Assembly: GCA_004557385.1 (NCBI GenBank)
Contig: SFEA01000065.1
Location: 1-5,780 of the forward strand
Length of the DNA stretch: 5,780 nt
Source: Bacteroidales bacterium
GTDB taxonomy: Bacteria; Bacteroidota; Bacteroidia; Bacteroidales; Muribaculaceae
Reading direction: 5' to 3'
Each line of letters opens with the position of its first letter. Within the stretch, counting starts at the first letter, position 1. Positions 1 to 5,721 of this stretch are shown in pieces. The notes under the pieces are model-generated. The model ran no database searches. It was not told the origin of the DNA and saw only the letters and a program-made list of their open reading frames with translations. The translations under genes were made by a program, and so were the position numbers.

Positions 1-756
1 CTTCGATGTGCGTGGACCGAAACCGGGTATGAACCACGGGTCGCCGTTGGGATTTTTCTTATAGGAGAACACGTTGTGATATTTCACTGTCCACCCGGCT
101 GAGATGTTTTGCCAGAGCTTCACCTTCAGTCCGAGCAACAACTCGCCCCACATGGCGTTCGACTTTTGGTTGAGCAGGTCGATGGCGTGGTTCTCGTCCC
201 AGTAGCCGTTTGAGATGCTGATGTTTGTGATGTCGTATTTGAAAGTGGAGTAGCCTGCCCGTATTCCGGCAAAGAACTGGTAGTCGGGGTGGCTCTTGAA
301 CATGAAATTATAGTTTGCGCCAATTTTGGCGTAAGGTGCAAGTTTGCTTTTGTAGGTGTAGTTGAGTTCTTCGGGAGTGGAATTAGCCCAGCCTACACCC
401 AACTCAACGATTGGCGAAAGGCGGTTCCACATGTTAATCGAAGCCGAAACGTCGAAGCTGCTGTAGTCTTGCCCGAAAATCTTGCCCACAGCGTCGCCAA
501 TGCCGGCACCCAGCGTGATGTCGGTGATTATGGGGTAGTGCGGATAGATTTTTTTGATGCTGTCGCGGCGCAGACTGTCGAGCGTGAGCGAGTCGCGTTC
601 GATATATTTCAGCTTTTCGCCTTTGCGCGGCAGCAGTGTGCGGTTGGTTTTCACTTCAACCGGGGTTACGAAACGTTTGTTGCTCGTTTGGGCGGCTGCT
701 GTGTCAGCCCAAGCGCACAAGGCTATGGCAAGCAATATGTAGATGTATCGTTTCAT
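1..756 (-). CDS. DUF6048-like outer-membrane barrel protein (3' end beyond the window)
   Basis: This frame stays open for 252 codons from an ATG at 756 to the left edge, so the C-terminus and stop lie outside the window. The N-terminus MKRYIYILLAIALCAWADTA plus AAQ is a clear signal peptide, with likely signal peptidase I cleavage after Ala22. After a charged linker (about residues 25-70), the protein has alternating aromatic/polar stretches rich in Gly, Tyr and Trp, such as GAGIGDAVG, IVELGVGWANS, YAKIGANYNF and ELLLGLKVKLW. This pattern fits transmembrane beta strands of an outer-membrane barrel. The pairing with a DUF6452-like gene directly upstream matches my memory of Bacteroidales genomes, where DUF6048 and DUF6452 genes are neighbours; the family name rests on that recognition. 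Its ATG overlaps the upstream stop (ATGA), indicating translational coupling. No function is known to me; a role in envelope structure or surface glycan handling is only an inference from context. Confidence 0.8.
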   Translation of the reverse strand, partial: MKRYIYILLAIALCAWADTAAAQTSNKRFVTPVEVKTNRTLLPRKGEKLKYIERDSLTLDSLRRDSIKKIYPHYPIITDITLGAGIGDAVGKIFGQDYSSFDVSASINMWNRLSPIVELGVGWANSTPEELNYTYKSKLAPYAKIGANYNFMFKSHPDYQFFAGIRAGYSTFKYDITNISISNGYWDENHAIDLLNQKSNAMWGELLLGLKVKLWQNISAGWTVKYHNVFSYKKNPNGDPWFIPGFGPRTSK

Positions 757-1262
757 TCTTGCGTTCTAAAATACAGTTTCACTGTTTCGATGCCCAGATT
801 GTTGACGTGCGGGTTTGGCACAGCTATGCTGTCGATGAGATGGTTGGTGCAATGGTGACTTTTGATGTCGAAAACATAGAATACGCCACATTCGTCCGAT
901 TCAAACCAAGGCATGGCATCGTAGGCGAGGGTGATGGTGTCGTTGTATCGCTCGTCGCTGATGGCTTTTTGGTCGTAGTGCAGCACAAACTGCACGTTGC
1001 CCACCGATGTTCGCAGCGGCAGCTCTAATTTGCTCAGGTTGCGGCCGCAGTTCACCAGCAAGCTGTCGCCCGGAGCCCCGATGCCGTAAACGGTGAGGCT
1101 GTCGACAGCGATTGCCTTTTGCGTCGACGAGGAGTAGAACCCTACAATCGGCACGCTGCTGGTGCCGCTGGTGCAACCGTCGCCGGCGCACGAGTGCAGC
1201 ATAGCAGCCGCAGCAACAATGCCAAGTGCTAAGTGCAATATTTTCAGGCGTAACGATTGCAT
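753..1262 (-). CDS. DUF6452-like putative lipoprotein
   Basis: This 169-residue protein starts at the ATG at 1262. A GTG one codon earlier is possible, but the ATG gives the tidy TGATG junction with the stop of the glycosyltransferase gene. The N-terminus has basic residues, a hydrophobic stretch (about 8-22) and Leu-His-Ser-Cys25, an acceptable although not ideal lipobox, so Cys25 may be lipidated after signal peptidase II cleavage. The rest is a small, mostly beta-rich domain with further cysteines (Cys30, one in CGRN, one in DECGV, one in HHCTN) and an FYVFDIK segment. It resembles the DUF6452 family of Bacteroidetes, for which I know no function. It lies between a sugar transferase and a barrel-like protein and overlaps both by 1-4 bases, which suggests one co-translated envelope unit. 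The family call is recognition; export is visible in the sequence; interaction with the barrel is inference. Confidence 0.8.
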   Translation of the reverse strand: MQSLRLKILHLALGIVAAAAMLHSCAGDGCTSGTSSVPIVGFYSSSTQKAIAVDSLTVYGIGAPGDSLLVNCGRNLSKLELPLRTSVGNVQFVLHYDQKAISDERYNDTITLAYDAMPWFESDECGVFYVFDIKSHHCTNHLIDSIAVPNPHVNNLGIETVKLYFRTQE

Positions 1263-2215
1263 CACTTCAGTTCTTCGTTAATCTCATAGTGGTTGCGTTC
1301 CTGAGCGTTGCGAGCAATAAGTTCGCCCACAAAGCCGGTGAGGAACAGCTGTGTGCCAATAATCATCAGCGTGAGAGCGATGTAGAAGTATGGCGAATCG
1401 GTGACAAGGTTGTAGGCGTTGCCCGAATACATGTTGTAGAGTTTCATGCCGCCAACCACGATTGCCGAAAGGAAGCCAAGCATGAACATAAGGCTGCCAA
1501 TCAACCCGAAGAAGTGCATGGGCTTAACGCCGAACTTCGACATGAACCACAGCGTAATCAAGTCGAGATAACCGTTTACAAAGCGGTCGAGCCCGAACTT
1601 TGTTGTGCCGTATTTGCGAGCCTGGTGTTGCACCACTTTTTCGCCGATTTTGCCGAATCCGGCATTTTTGGCAAGGTAGGGCACATAGCGGTGCATGTCG
1701 CCGTACACCTCGATGTGCTTCACCACCTCGCGGCGATAAGCCTTGAGCCCGCAGTTGAAGTCGTGCAGGTTGTGAATGCCGCTCACTTTGCGCGCAGTGG
1801 CGTTGAACAGCTTTGTTGGGATGGTTTTCGACAGCGGGTCGTAGCGTTTTTTCTTCCAACCCGACACCAAGTCGTAGCCGTCTTCGGTAATCATTCGGTA
1901 GAGTTCCGGAATTTCGTCGGGGCTGTCTTGCAGGTCGGCGTCCATCGTTATTACCACGTCGCCCTGCACGCGCTCAAAGCCGGTGTTCAGTGCCGGGCTT
2001 TTGCCGTAGTTGCGACGGAAGCTCACGCCCTTCAGGGCAGGATTCTTTTCCGACAGGTTTTTAATCACGTCCCACGAGTTGTCGGTGCTGCCGTCGTTAA
2101 TAAACAGCACTTCGTAGGTGAAGCCGTGCTCTTTCATCACGCGTTCAATCCACGCCGCCAATTCGGGCAGCGATTCGGCTTCGTTATATAGAGGTACTAC
2201 TACTGAAATGTCCAT
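1262..2215 (-). CDS. GT2 family glycosyltransferase, polyprenyl/dolichyl-phosphate sugar transferase type
   Basis: This 317-residue enzyme is predicted to move a sugar from a nucleotide-sugar donor to a polyprenyl phosphate at the inner face of the cytoplasmic membrane, like DPM1, GtrB and ArnC relatives. The GT-A domain begins at once (ISVVVPLYNEAESLPEL). It has N40-D-G-S-T-D45 for nucleotide binding and the acidic motif D92-A-D-L-Q-D97 for metal/donor binding. Lys-Tyr-Gly-Thr-Thr-Lys at about 201-206 fits the loop typical of this subfamily. Two C-terminal membrane helices follow (about 235-258 and 276-300), ending in a charged tail. The ATG at 2215 is chosen because it opens directly on the first beta strand; the frame extends two codons to a TTG that adds nothing. 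The first Asp of the usual DDGS is Asn, as I have seen in many Bacteroidetes homologues. The stop overlaps the next start as TGATG. The sugar and the final product cannot be told from the sequence. Confidence 0.93.
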   Translation of the reverse strand: MDISVVVPLYNEAESLPELAAWIERVMKEHGFTYEVLFINDGSTDNSWDVIKNLSEKNPALKGVSFRRNYGKSPALNTGFERVQGDVVITMDADLQDSPDEIPELYRMITEDGYDLVSGWKKKRYDPLSKTIPTKLFNATARKVSGIHNLHDFNCGLKAYRREVVKHIEVYGDMHRYVPYLAKNAGFGKIGEKVVQHQARKYGTTKFGLDRFVNGYLDLITLWFMSKFGVKPMHFFGLIGSLMFMLGFLSAIVVGGMKLYNMYSGNAYNLVTDSPYFYIALTLMIIGTQLFLTGFVGELIARNAQERNHYEINEELK

Positions 2216-2269
2216 AATCAAAATTTAATGTTATATTGCGGTTTCTAATGAAAAAAATCATTTCTATCG

Positions 2270-2812
2270 TTAGCGCTTTGCTCGCAGCCTTGCCAAGAAA
2301 GCCAACGGCAACGAAATCACCGAGCCAAGCAACACCGTTGTCCAGCCCATTTGCACGGCAAACTCGATGGGTGTGGGCAGCTCGCCTTTGTCGATGGCAC
2401 TCTGCAGGGCGTGCACCACGTCGCTGCCAGCCATTTCGGGCACTGTGCGATAGACGTCGACGGCTTCTTGCGCCTTTTCATAAAGAAAATCGGGGTGCAA
2501 GAATTGAATCCACACCACAGTGACAAGGGCGCAAATGAGCGAACCGAAAAAGAATATCATCACGCCTATGCTCCAAAGCCGCATGAAGTCGGTGGATGCC
2601 ATGTTGCGCACATAGGCGCCTCGCAGCATCCTCAGCACCACCAACGGGCAAAGCATAAGCATTGCGAGCGACAATAGCGACATCAGCGCACTGCTGTCGC
2701 TGCCCACAAACATCAGGAACATCCCCGACAAATATAATCCGAACCAAAGCCCGTAGTTGGCTGCCAGCTGCACCGGGCTTGTTGATGGTGTATTGATATC
2801 TTCTTCGTTCAT
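2270..2812 (-). CDS. DUF4199-like four-helix membrane protein
   Basis: This 180-residue integral membrane protein is the first gene of the leftward operon. A short polar N-terminus is followed by hydrophobic helices at about 17-37, 41-60 and 80-104. Next comes a 50-residue soluble, acidic loop (FLHPDFLYEKAQEAVDVYRT and onward), then a last helix at about 156-174 with a basic C-terminus (RLRAKR). Four helices with a long loop before the last one fit the DUF4199 family of Bacteroidetes. Such genes commonly sit directly upstream of a GT2 sugar transferase like the one here, 54 bases downstream. The function is unknown to me. Partnership with the glycosyltransferase, for example in lipid-linked sugar handling or flipping, is inferred only from linkage. 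The ATG at 2812 lies 7 bases after a good TAnnTTTG promoter box, so a transcript from that box would have an almost absent leader. Confidence 0.85.
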   Translation of the reverse strand: MNEEDINTPSTSPVQLAANYGLWFGLYLSGMFLMFVGSDSSALMSLLSLAMLMLCPLVVLRMLRGAYVRNMASTDFMRLWSIGVMIFFFGSLICALVTVVWIQFLHPDFLYEKAQEAVDVYRTVPEMAGSDVVHALQSAIDKGELPTPIEFAVQMGWTTVLLGSVISLPLAFLARLRAKR

Positions 2813-2819
2813 AACGCCA

Positions 2820-2827
2820 CAAAGTTA
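2820..2827 (-). promoter_or_regulatory. Candidate -7 box for the leftward operon (proximal)
   Basis: Read on the minus strand this is TAACTTTG, an exact match to the Bacteroidetes TAnnTTTG -7 consensus, 7 bases ahead of the DUF4199 ATG. About 20 bases upstream is only a T-run (TTTT/TTTC) rather than a clean TTTG. A start a few bases downstream would leave a nearly leaderless mRNA. Between the two boxes lies a perfect ATATC-GTT-GATAT inverted repeat (2832-2844) that could bind a regulator or be chance. Confidence 0.5.
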
Positions 2828-2882
2828 CCAAATATCGTTGATATACGAAAATTTAACGCGTGCCCTACATTAATAAATAATG

Positions 2883-2890
2883 CAAAAGTA
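2883..2890 (-). promoter_or_regulatory. Candidate -7 box for the leftward operon (distal)
   Basis: On the minus strand this reads TACTTTTG, a second exact TAnnTTTG match, which would give a leader of roughly 65 nucleotides before the DUF4199 gene. I see no TTTG at the expected 19-21 base spacing upstream, so it is half a promoter. It may be an alternative to the proximal box. Confidence 0.4.
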
Positions 2891-2902
2891 CTTGCAAAAT
2901 TA

Positions 2903-2934
2903 TTTGCTCGTAGCGCCTAAGTGATGTAATTTTG
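2903..2934 (+). promoter_or_regulatory. Sigma-ABfr type promoter of the ZIP transporter gene
   Basis: A TTTG at 2903-2906 and a TAATTTTG at 2927-2934 are separated by exactly 20 bases, the expected Bacteroidetes -33/-7 arrangement. The inferred start near 2940 leaves an A/T-rich leader of about 34 nucleotides without a Shine-Dalgarno sequence before the ATG at 2974. Confidence 0.8.
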
Positions 2935-2973
2935 TAGTAAGAAACAACATATCATATTATACAGGACACTATT

Positions 2974-3732
2974 ATGACAAACATATTGATTAGCGCCGTG
3001 GCGTTGTGCCTGGCAACCATGTTCGGCTCGGTGTTGGGCTTTGCCATCAAGCGCCTGCCGCATAACTGGAACGACACTGTTTTGGGCTATTGCGCCGGCA
3101 TTATGCTTGGCGCATCGGTGCTGGGACTGATTGTGCCGGCTGCCGAACTCAGCCATCCATCGCAATGGTGGGTGGTGATTGTGGGCGTGATGCTTGGTGC
3201 GCTGTTCCTCAACGTGCTCGACTATGCTACGCCTCACCTTCACCACATCACCGGCATCGAGCCGGAGCAGCATCGCCAAAACAGCAGCATCAACCGCATC
3301 ATGCTGTTTGTGATGGCTATTGCCATACACAAGTTGCCCGAAGGCATGGCTGCCGGCGTGGGATTTAACAACACTGCCGACCTTGGCAACGCCTGGGCGG
3401 TGACGCTTGGCATCTCGTTGCAAAACATTCCTGAAGGCATGGTGGTGATTTCGCCGCTGCTGCTTGCCGGCGTAAAGCCGTTTCGCACATTTCTCATCTC
3501 CACGGCAATCGGCTTGCTCGAGATTGTGGGCGTGATGCTCGGCTATGGGCTTGGCGCCATCTCGCAGGCAATGTTGCCGTTGCTGCTGGCGTTTGCCGGC
3601 GGTGCAATGCTATATGTGGTGAGCGACGAGATGATTCCCGAAACCCATGCCCACGGCTATCAGAAGCAGGCAACCTATGCTCTGCTGCTCGGATTCCTCA
3701 CGCTGCTCTTTATGGAGCGCATGTTTGAGTGA
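2974..3732 (+). CDS. ZIP family divalent metal transporter
   Basis: This 252-residue inner-membrane protein belongs to the ZIP family, which moves zinc, iron or manganese into the cytoplasm. About eight hydrophobic helices are visible. The family signatures are H119-K-L-P-E-G124 in the fourth helix and Q150-N-I-P-E-G155 in the fifth, whose His, Glu and Gln side chains line the metal path. The loop before helix four is histidine-rich (His88, His90, His91, His100) and another loop has ETHAHG, both plausible metal-collecting segments. The length is normal for bacterial ZIP proteins. In the binuclear site known from Bordetella ZIP, the residue after the helix-four His is Asn; here it is Lys120, which may occupy the second metal position. 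The gene stands alone behind its own promoter, divergent from the envelope operon. The metal cannot be assigned, and I see no obvious metal-regulator operator. Confidence 0.93.
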   Translation: MTNILISAVALCLATMFGSVLGFAIKRLPHNWNDTVLGYCAGIMLGASVLGLIVPAAELSHPSQWWVVIVGVMLGALFLNVLDYATPHLHHITGIEPEQHRQNSSINRIMLFVMAIAIHKLPEGMAAGVGFNNTADLGNAWAVTLGISLQNIPEGMVVISPLLLAGVKPFRTFLISTAIGLLEIVGVMLGYGLGAISQAMLPLLLAFAGGAMLYVVSDEMIPETHAHGYQKQATYALLLGFLTLLFMERMFE

Positions 3733-3748
3733 CTGCTGGAGCTTTTGC

Positions 3749-3763
3749 CGCCCTCGAAGGGCG
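3749..3763 (+). terminator. Weak hairpin after the ZIP gene
   Basis: CGCCCT and AGGGCG form a perfect 6-base stem around a 3-base CGA loop, 16 bases after the ZIP stop. Only TTTG follows rather than a real T-run, so it would be a weak intrinsic terminator at best. It may also be just a 3' end-stabilising hairpin. Confidence 0.35.
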
Positions 3764-3820
3764 TTTGAACTGCTCTTTCCCCACTTGCCGATTTTTATCG
3801 ACAGAAAAATGGTCGCAGGT

Positions 3821-3852
3821 TTTGTCGGTTTCAAAAATTGGCAGTAATTTTG
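3821..3852 (+). promoter_or_regulatory. Sigma-ABfr type promoter of the purF-like gene
   Basis: TTTG at 3821-3824 and TAATTTTG at 3845-3852 are separated by exactly 20 bases, the same boxes and spacing as the promoter in front of the ZIP gene. The inferred start near 3858 gives a leader of about 38 A/T-rich nucleotides with no Shine-Dalgarno sequence. No riboswitch-like fold fits in so short a leader. Confidence 0.82.
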
Positions 3853-3895
3853 TGGCTTAAGAAATTCAAAACAACATAACATACATTTTCATCTT

Positions 3896-5305
3896 ATGGG
3901 AGGCTTTTTTGGTACTGTAAAAAAATCGAGTTGCATAGCAGATTTGTTTTACGGCACGGACTATAATTCTCATCTTGGAACCCGCCGAGGCGGTATGGCG
4001 ACTTACGACGCCGATGAACATCGTTTCAACCGCACCATCCACAACCTTGAGAGCAGTTATTTCCGAACAAAATTTGAGAGCGGACTGAGTAAATTCTCCG
4101 GAAATTCAGGTATTGGCGTAATCAGCGACACCGACCCGCAGCCTATTGTTTTCAATTCGCATTTGGGCAAATTCGCCATTGTCACTGTAGCCAAAATCAC
4201 TAACATCGACGAGCTGGAGCGCGAGTTGCTCGATGCCAACATGCACTTCGCCGAACTGTCGTCGGGCAACACCAATCCCACCGAGCTTGTGGCTATGCTC
4301 ATCATTCAGGGAAAGAGCTTTGTTGAGGGCATCGAAAACGTATACAACAAGGTGAAAGGCTCATGCTCAATGCTGCTGCTAACCGAAAACGGCATCATCG
4401 CCGCTCGCGATAAGCTTGGCCGCACCCCAATCATCATTGGCAAGAAAGAAGATGCTTTTGCCGTGTCGAGCGAGTCGACAAGTTTCCCGAATCTTGATTA
4501 CGAAATTCACAGCTACATAGGTCCCGGCGAGATTGTCCACATCACAGCCGACGGCATCACTTGCCTGCGCAAGCCCAACGAGGAAATGCAGATTTGCTCG
4601 TTCCTGTGGGTGTACTACGGATTCCCAACATCGTGCTACGAGGGCCGCAACGTTGAGGAAGTGCGCTTCTTGAGCGGCTACGAGATGGGCAAGACCGACA
4701 CTCACGAGGTGGATTGCTGCTGCGGCATCCCCGACAGCGGCGTGGGCATGGCTCTGGGTTATGCCGAAGGCAAAGGCGTGCCATATCACCGAGCTATATC
4801 GAAGTATACGCCCACATGGCCCCGCAGCTTTACCCCGTCGAACCAGGCAATGCGCGACCTCGTGGCAAAGATGAAGCTTATTCCTAACCGCGCCATGCTC
4901 GAAGGCAAACGAATGCTGTTTTGCGACGACTCGATTGTGCGCGGCACCCAGTTGCGCGACAACGTGAAGATTCTGTTTGACTACGGCGCAAAAGAGGTGC
5001 ACATGCGCATCGCTTGCCCGCCGCTGGTCTACGGCTGTCGCTACATCAACTTCACTTCGTCGAAGAGCGACATGGAACTGATGACTCGCAAGGTGATTAA
5101 GGACCTCGAAGGCGACCCCAACGCAAAGCTCGACCGCTATGCCACAACCGATTCGCCTGAATATCTTGCCATGGTGGAAGAAATGCGCAAGCGCCTAAAC
5201 CTCACTTCGCTGAAGTTCAACACCATCGAGACGCTCATCAAAGCCATCGGCTTGCCCAAATGCAAGGTGTGCACACATTGCTTCGACGGCTCGAGCCACT
5301 TCTGA
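3896..5305 (+). CDS. purF: Amidophosphoribosyltransferase homologue (PurF-like) with a degenerate glutaminase site
   Basis: PurF makes 5-phosphoribosylamine from PRPP and glutamine, the first step of purine synthesis in the cytoplasm. This 469-residue protein has the usual two halves and near-usual length (B. subtilis 476, E. coli 505). The C-terminal phosphoribosyltransferase half is intact: GIPDSGVGMALGYAEGKG for the pyrophosphate loop, a flexible loop with WPRSF, and the PRPP motif D344-D-S-I-V-R-G-T351. Cys234, Cys381, Cys459 and Cys462 align by eye with the four [4Fe-4S] ligands of B. subtilis PurF. The N-terminal Ntn-hydrolase half is odd. Its first residues are MGGFFG where active enzymes have MCGIxG, so the nucleophilic Cys is Gly2. 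The glutamine-binding HVRY segment is VISD (75-78), no Asn-Gly oxyanion pair is seen around 96-103, and SDSE is NPTE (127-130). The ATG is the first after the promoter; no upstream start restores a Cys. I recall the same MGGFFG start in other Bacteroidales, so this is probably inherited, not an error. Whether it uses free ammonia or a partner, or has another role, is open. Confidence 0.9.
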   Translation: MGGFFGTVKKSSCIADLFYGTDYNSHLGTRRGGMATYDADEHRFNRTIHNLESSYFRTKFESGLSKFSGNSGIGVISDTDPQPIVFNSHLGKFAIVTVAKITNIDELERELLDANMHFAELSSGNTNPTELVAMLIIQGKSFVEGIENVYNKVKGSCSMLLLTENGIIAARDKLGRTPIIIGKKEDAFAVSSESTSFPNLDYEIHSYIGPGEIVHITADGITCLRKPNEEMQICSFLWVYYGFPTSCYEGRNVEEVRFLSGYEMGKTDTHEVDCCCGIPDSGVGMALGYAEGKGVPYHRAISKYTPTWPRSFTPSNQAMRDLVAKMKLIPNRAMLEGKRMLFCDDSIVRGTQLRDNVKILFDYGAKEVHMRIACPPLVYGCRYINFTSSKSDMELMTRKVIKDLEGDPNAKLDRYATTDSPEYLAMVEEMRKRLNLTSLKFNTIETLIKAIGLPKCKVCTHCFDGSSHF

Positions 5306-5314
5306 TTATTCGGG

Positions 5315-5337
5315 GCAGCCAATAGATTTGGGGCTGC
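5315..5337 (+). terminator. Possible 3' hairpin of the purF-like gene
   Basis: GCAGCC (5315-5320) can pair with GGCTGC (5332-5337) around an 11-base loop, starting 10 bases after the purF stop. No T-run follows, so it is not a canonical intrinsic terminator. It could act as a weak terminator or RNA end stabiliser. Confidence 0.35.
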
Positions 5338-5362
5338 ATCGCTAAAATAGTAATCGGCGATT

Positions 5363-5370
5363 AGGCGCCT
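5363..5370. repeat. AGGCGCCT palindrome
   Basis: This is a perfect 8-base palindrome at the left border of the repeat-rich stretch. It may mark the edge of an inserted repeat or be chance; nothing else supports a function. Confidence 0.25.
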
Positions 5371-5381
5371 GAAAGGATGAT

Positions 5382-5438
5382 GTGGGGGCGAATGGCCATC
5401 GCATCAATAATCAATCGCCTGCAGGGGTGTATGGCAAT
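5382..5438. repeat. Two decayed copies of a GGGG...ATGGC repeat unit
   Basis: The 18-base units at 5382-5399 and 5421-5438 match at 13 of 18 positions by eye (common pattern GnnGGGGnGnATGGCnAT). Both resemble the ends of widespread short palindromic repeats of the GTAGGGGCGAATGGCCATTC type seen in many bacterial genomes. Each contains or abuts a palindrome (ATGGCCAT in the first copy). They look like eroded remnants of such elements. Confidence 0.5.
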
Positions 5439-5444
5439 ACGCCC
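5425..5444. repeat. 8-base-pair hairpin within the second repeat unit
   Basis: GGGTGTAT pairs with ATACGCCC around a GGCA loop. Seven pairs are Watson-Crick and one is a G-T wobble if transcribed as the plus strand. The structure fits a short REP-like palindrome. Confidence 0.55.
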
Positions 5445-5524
5445 AAAGCCCCTCTCGCGGACACCGCTACTCATCGAAAACCGAACCTGCCACGAACTTG
5501 ACATAGCTACGTGCAGGACGTGAA

Positions 5525-5546
5525 CCCGTCGGCATTCGCCTACGGG
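5525..5546. repeat. Hairpin CCCGT-C-GGC / GCC-T-ACGGG
   Basis: Two stem segments (CCCGT with ACGGG, GGC with GCC) are separated by a single C-T mismatch and closed by an ATTC loop. This gives 8 pairs in 22 bases, directly after one copy of the 14-base direct repeat. Confidence 0.55.
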
Positions 5547-5552
5547 ACTTAG

Positions 5553-5580
5553 CCGTGGGTGAGCGAAGCGTAACCCACGG
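5553..5580. repeat. Hairpin CCGTGGGT / ACCCACGG
   Basis: A perfect 8-base stem encloses the 12-base loop GAGCGAAGCGTA, only 6 bases after the previous hairpin. The paired hairpins resemble REP/BIME-type intergenic elements; no REP-associated transposase is in the window. Confidence 0.6.
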
Positions 5581-5623
5581 ACCACGACCGCCCCGATAAT
5601 GGCGTACAGGACGCGAATTACCT

Positions 5624-5655
5624 TTATTGCTGAATCTGCAACCGCTCTGCGGTTG
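5624..5655. repeat. CAACCGC/GCGGTTG hairpin repeat, copy 1
   Basis: A perfect 7-base stem (5639-5645 with 5649-5655) with a TCT loop is preceded by TTATTGCTGAATCTG. The same arrangement recurs at 5722-5751, showing that the unit includes the left flank as well as the hairpin. Confidence 0.6.
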
Positions 5656-5684
5656 ATGCCTCTGGGGTTCATCGGCTTTCCCCA

Positions 5685-5703
5685 CGTAGCCGACTTCGCT
5701 ACG
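5685..5703. repeat. Hairpin CGTAGC / GCTACG
   Basis: A 6-base perfect stem with a 7-base CGACTTC loop lies between the two CAACCGC hairpin copies. It adds to the palindrome cluster; no function is assigned. Confidence 0.45.
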
Positions 5704-5721
5704 CTTGTCGTCAACGTGAGG

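Larger units (their letters stand above)
5511..5617. repeat. 14-base direct repeat GTRCAGGACGYGAA (two copies)
   Basis: The copies are at 5511-5524 and 5604-5617 and differ at two transitions. They flank the two strong hairpins at 5525-5580, which suggests a duplicated module or the borders of one element. Confidence 0.5.

Noticed and set aside
289..1028. Several plus-strand frames opposite the DUF6048 and DUF6452 genes
   Set aside because: They overlap each other and two minus-strand genes with signal peptides and coupled starts; no recognisable protein features.
1263..1265. GTG as start of the DUF6452-like gene
   Set aside because: The next codon is ATG and forms the usual TGATG overlap; the extra residue adds nothing to the signal peptide.
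2131..2133. Asn40 instead of the first Asp of the GT2 DDGS motif as a sign of inactivity
   Set aside because: INDGSTD is, to my knowledge, common in Bacteroidetes members of this subfamily, and the D92-A-D metal motif is intact.
1226..2191. Long plus-strand open frame (321 codons) opposite the glycosyltransferase
   Set aside because: The translation is His/Val/Ala-rich with no domain, and the minus strand here carries clear GT2 motifs. It is a codon-bias shadow.
2216..2221. TTG start for the glycosyltransferase
   Set aside because: The ATG two codons later begins exactly at the conserved first strand (MDISVVVPLYNE).
2247..2262. AATGA/TCATT inverted repeat with an A-run loop between the DUF4199 and GT2 genes
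   Set aside because: Five A/T-rich pairs around a homopolymer are expected by chance in such a spacer; too weak for a terminator or operator claim.
4379..5002. 207-codon minus-strand frame inside the purF-like gene
   Set aside because: It lies entirely opposite highly conserved PurF motifs and its translation has no domain; an antisense shadow.
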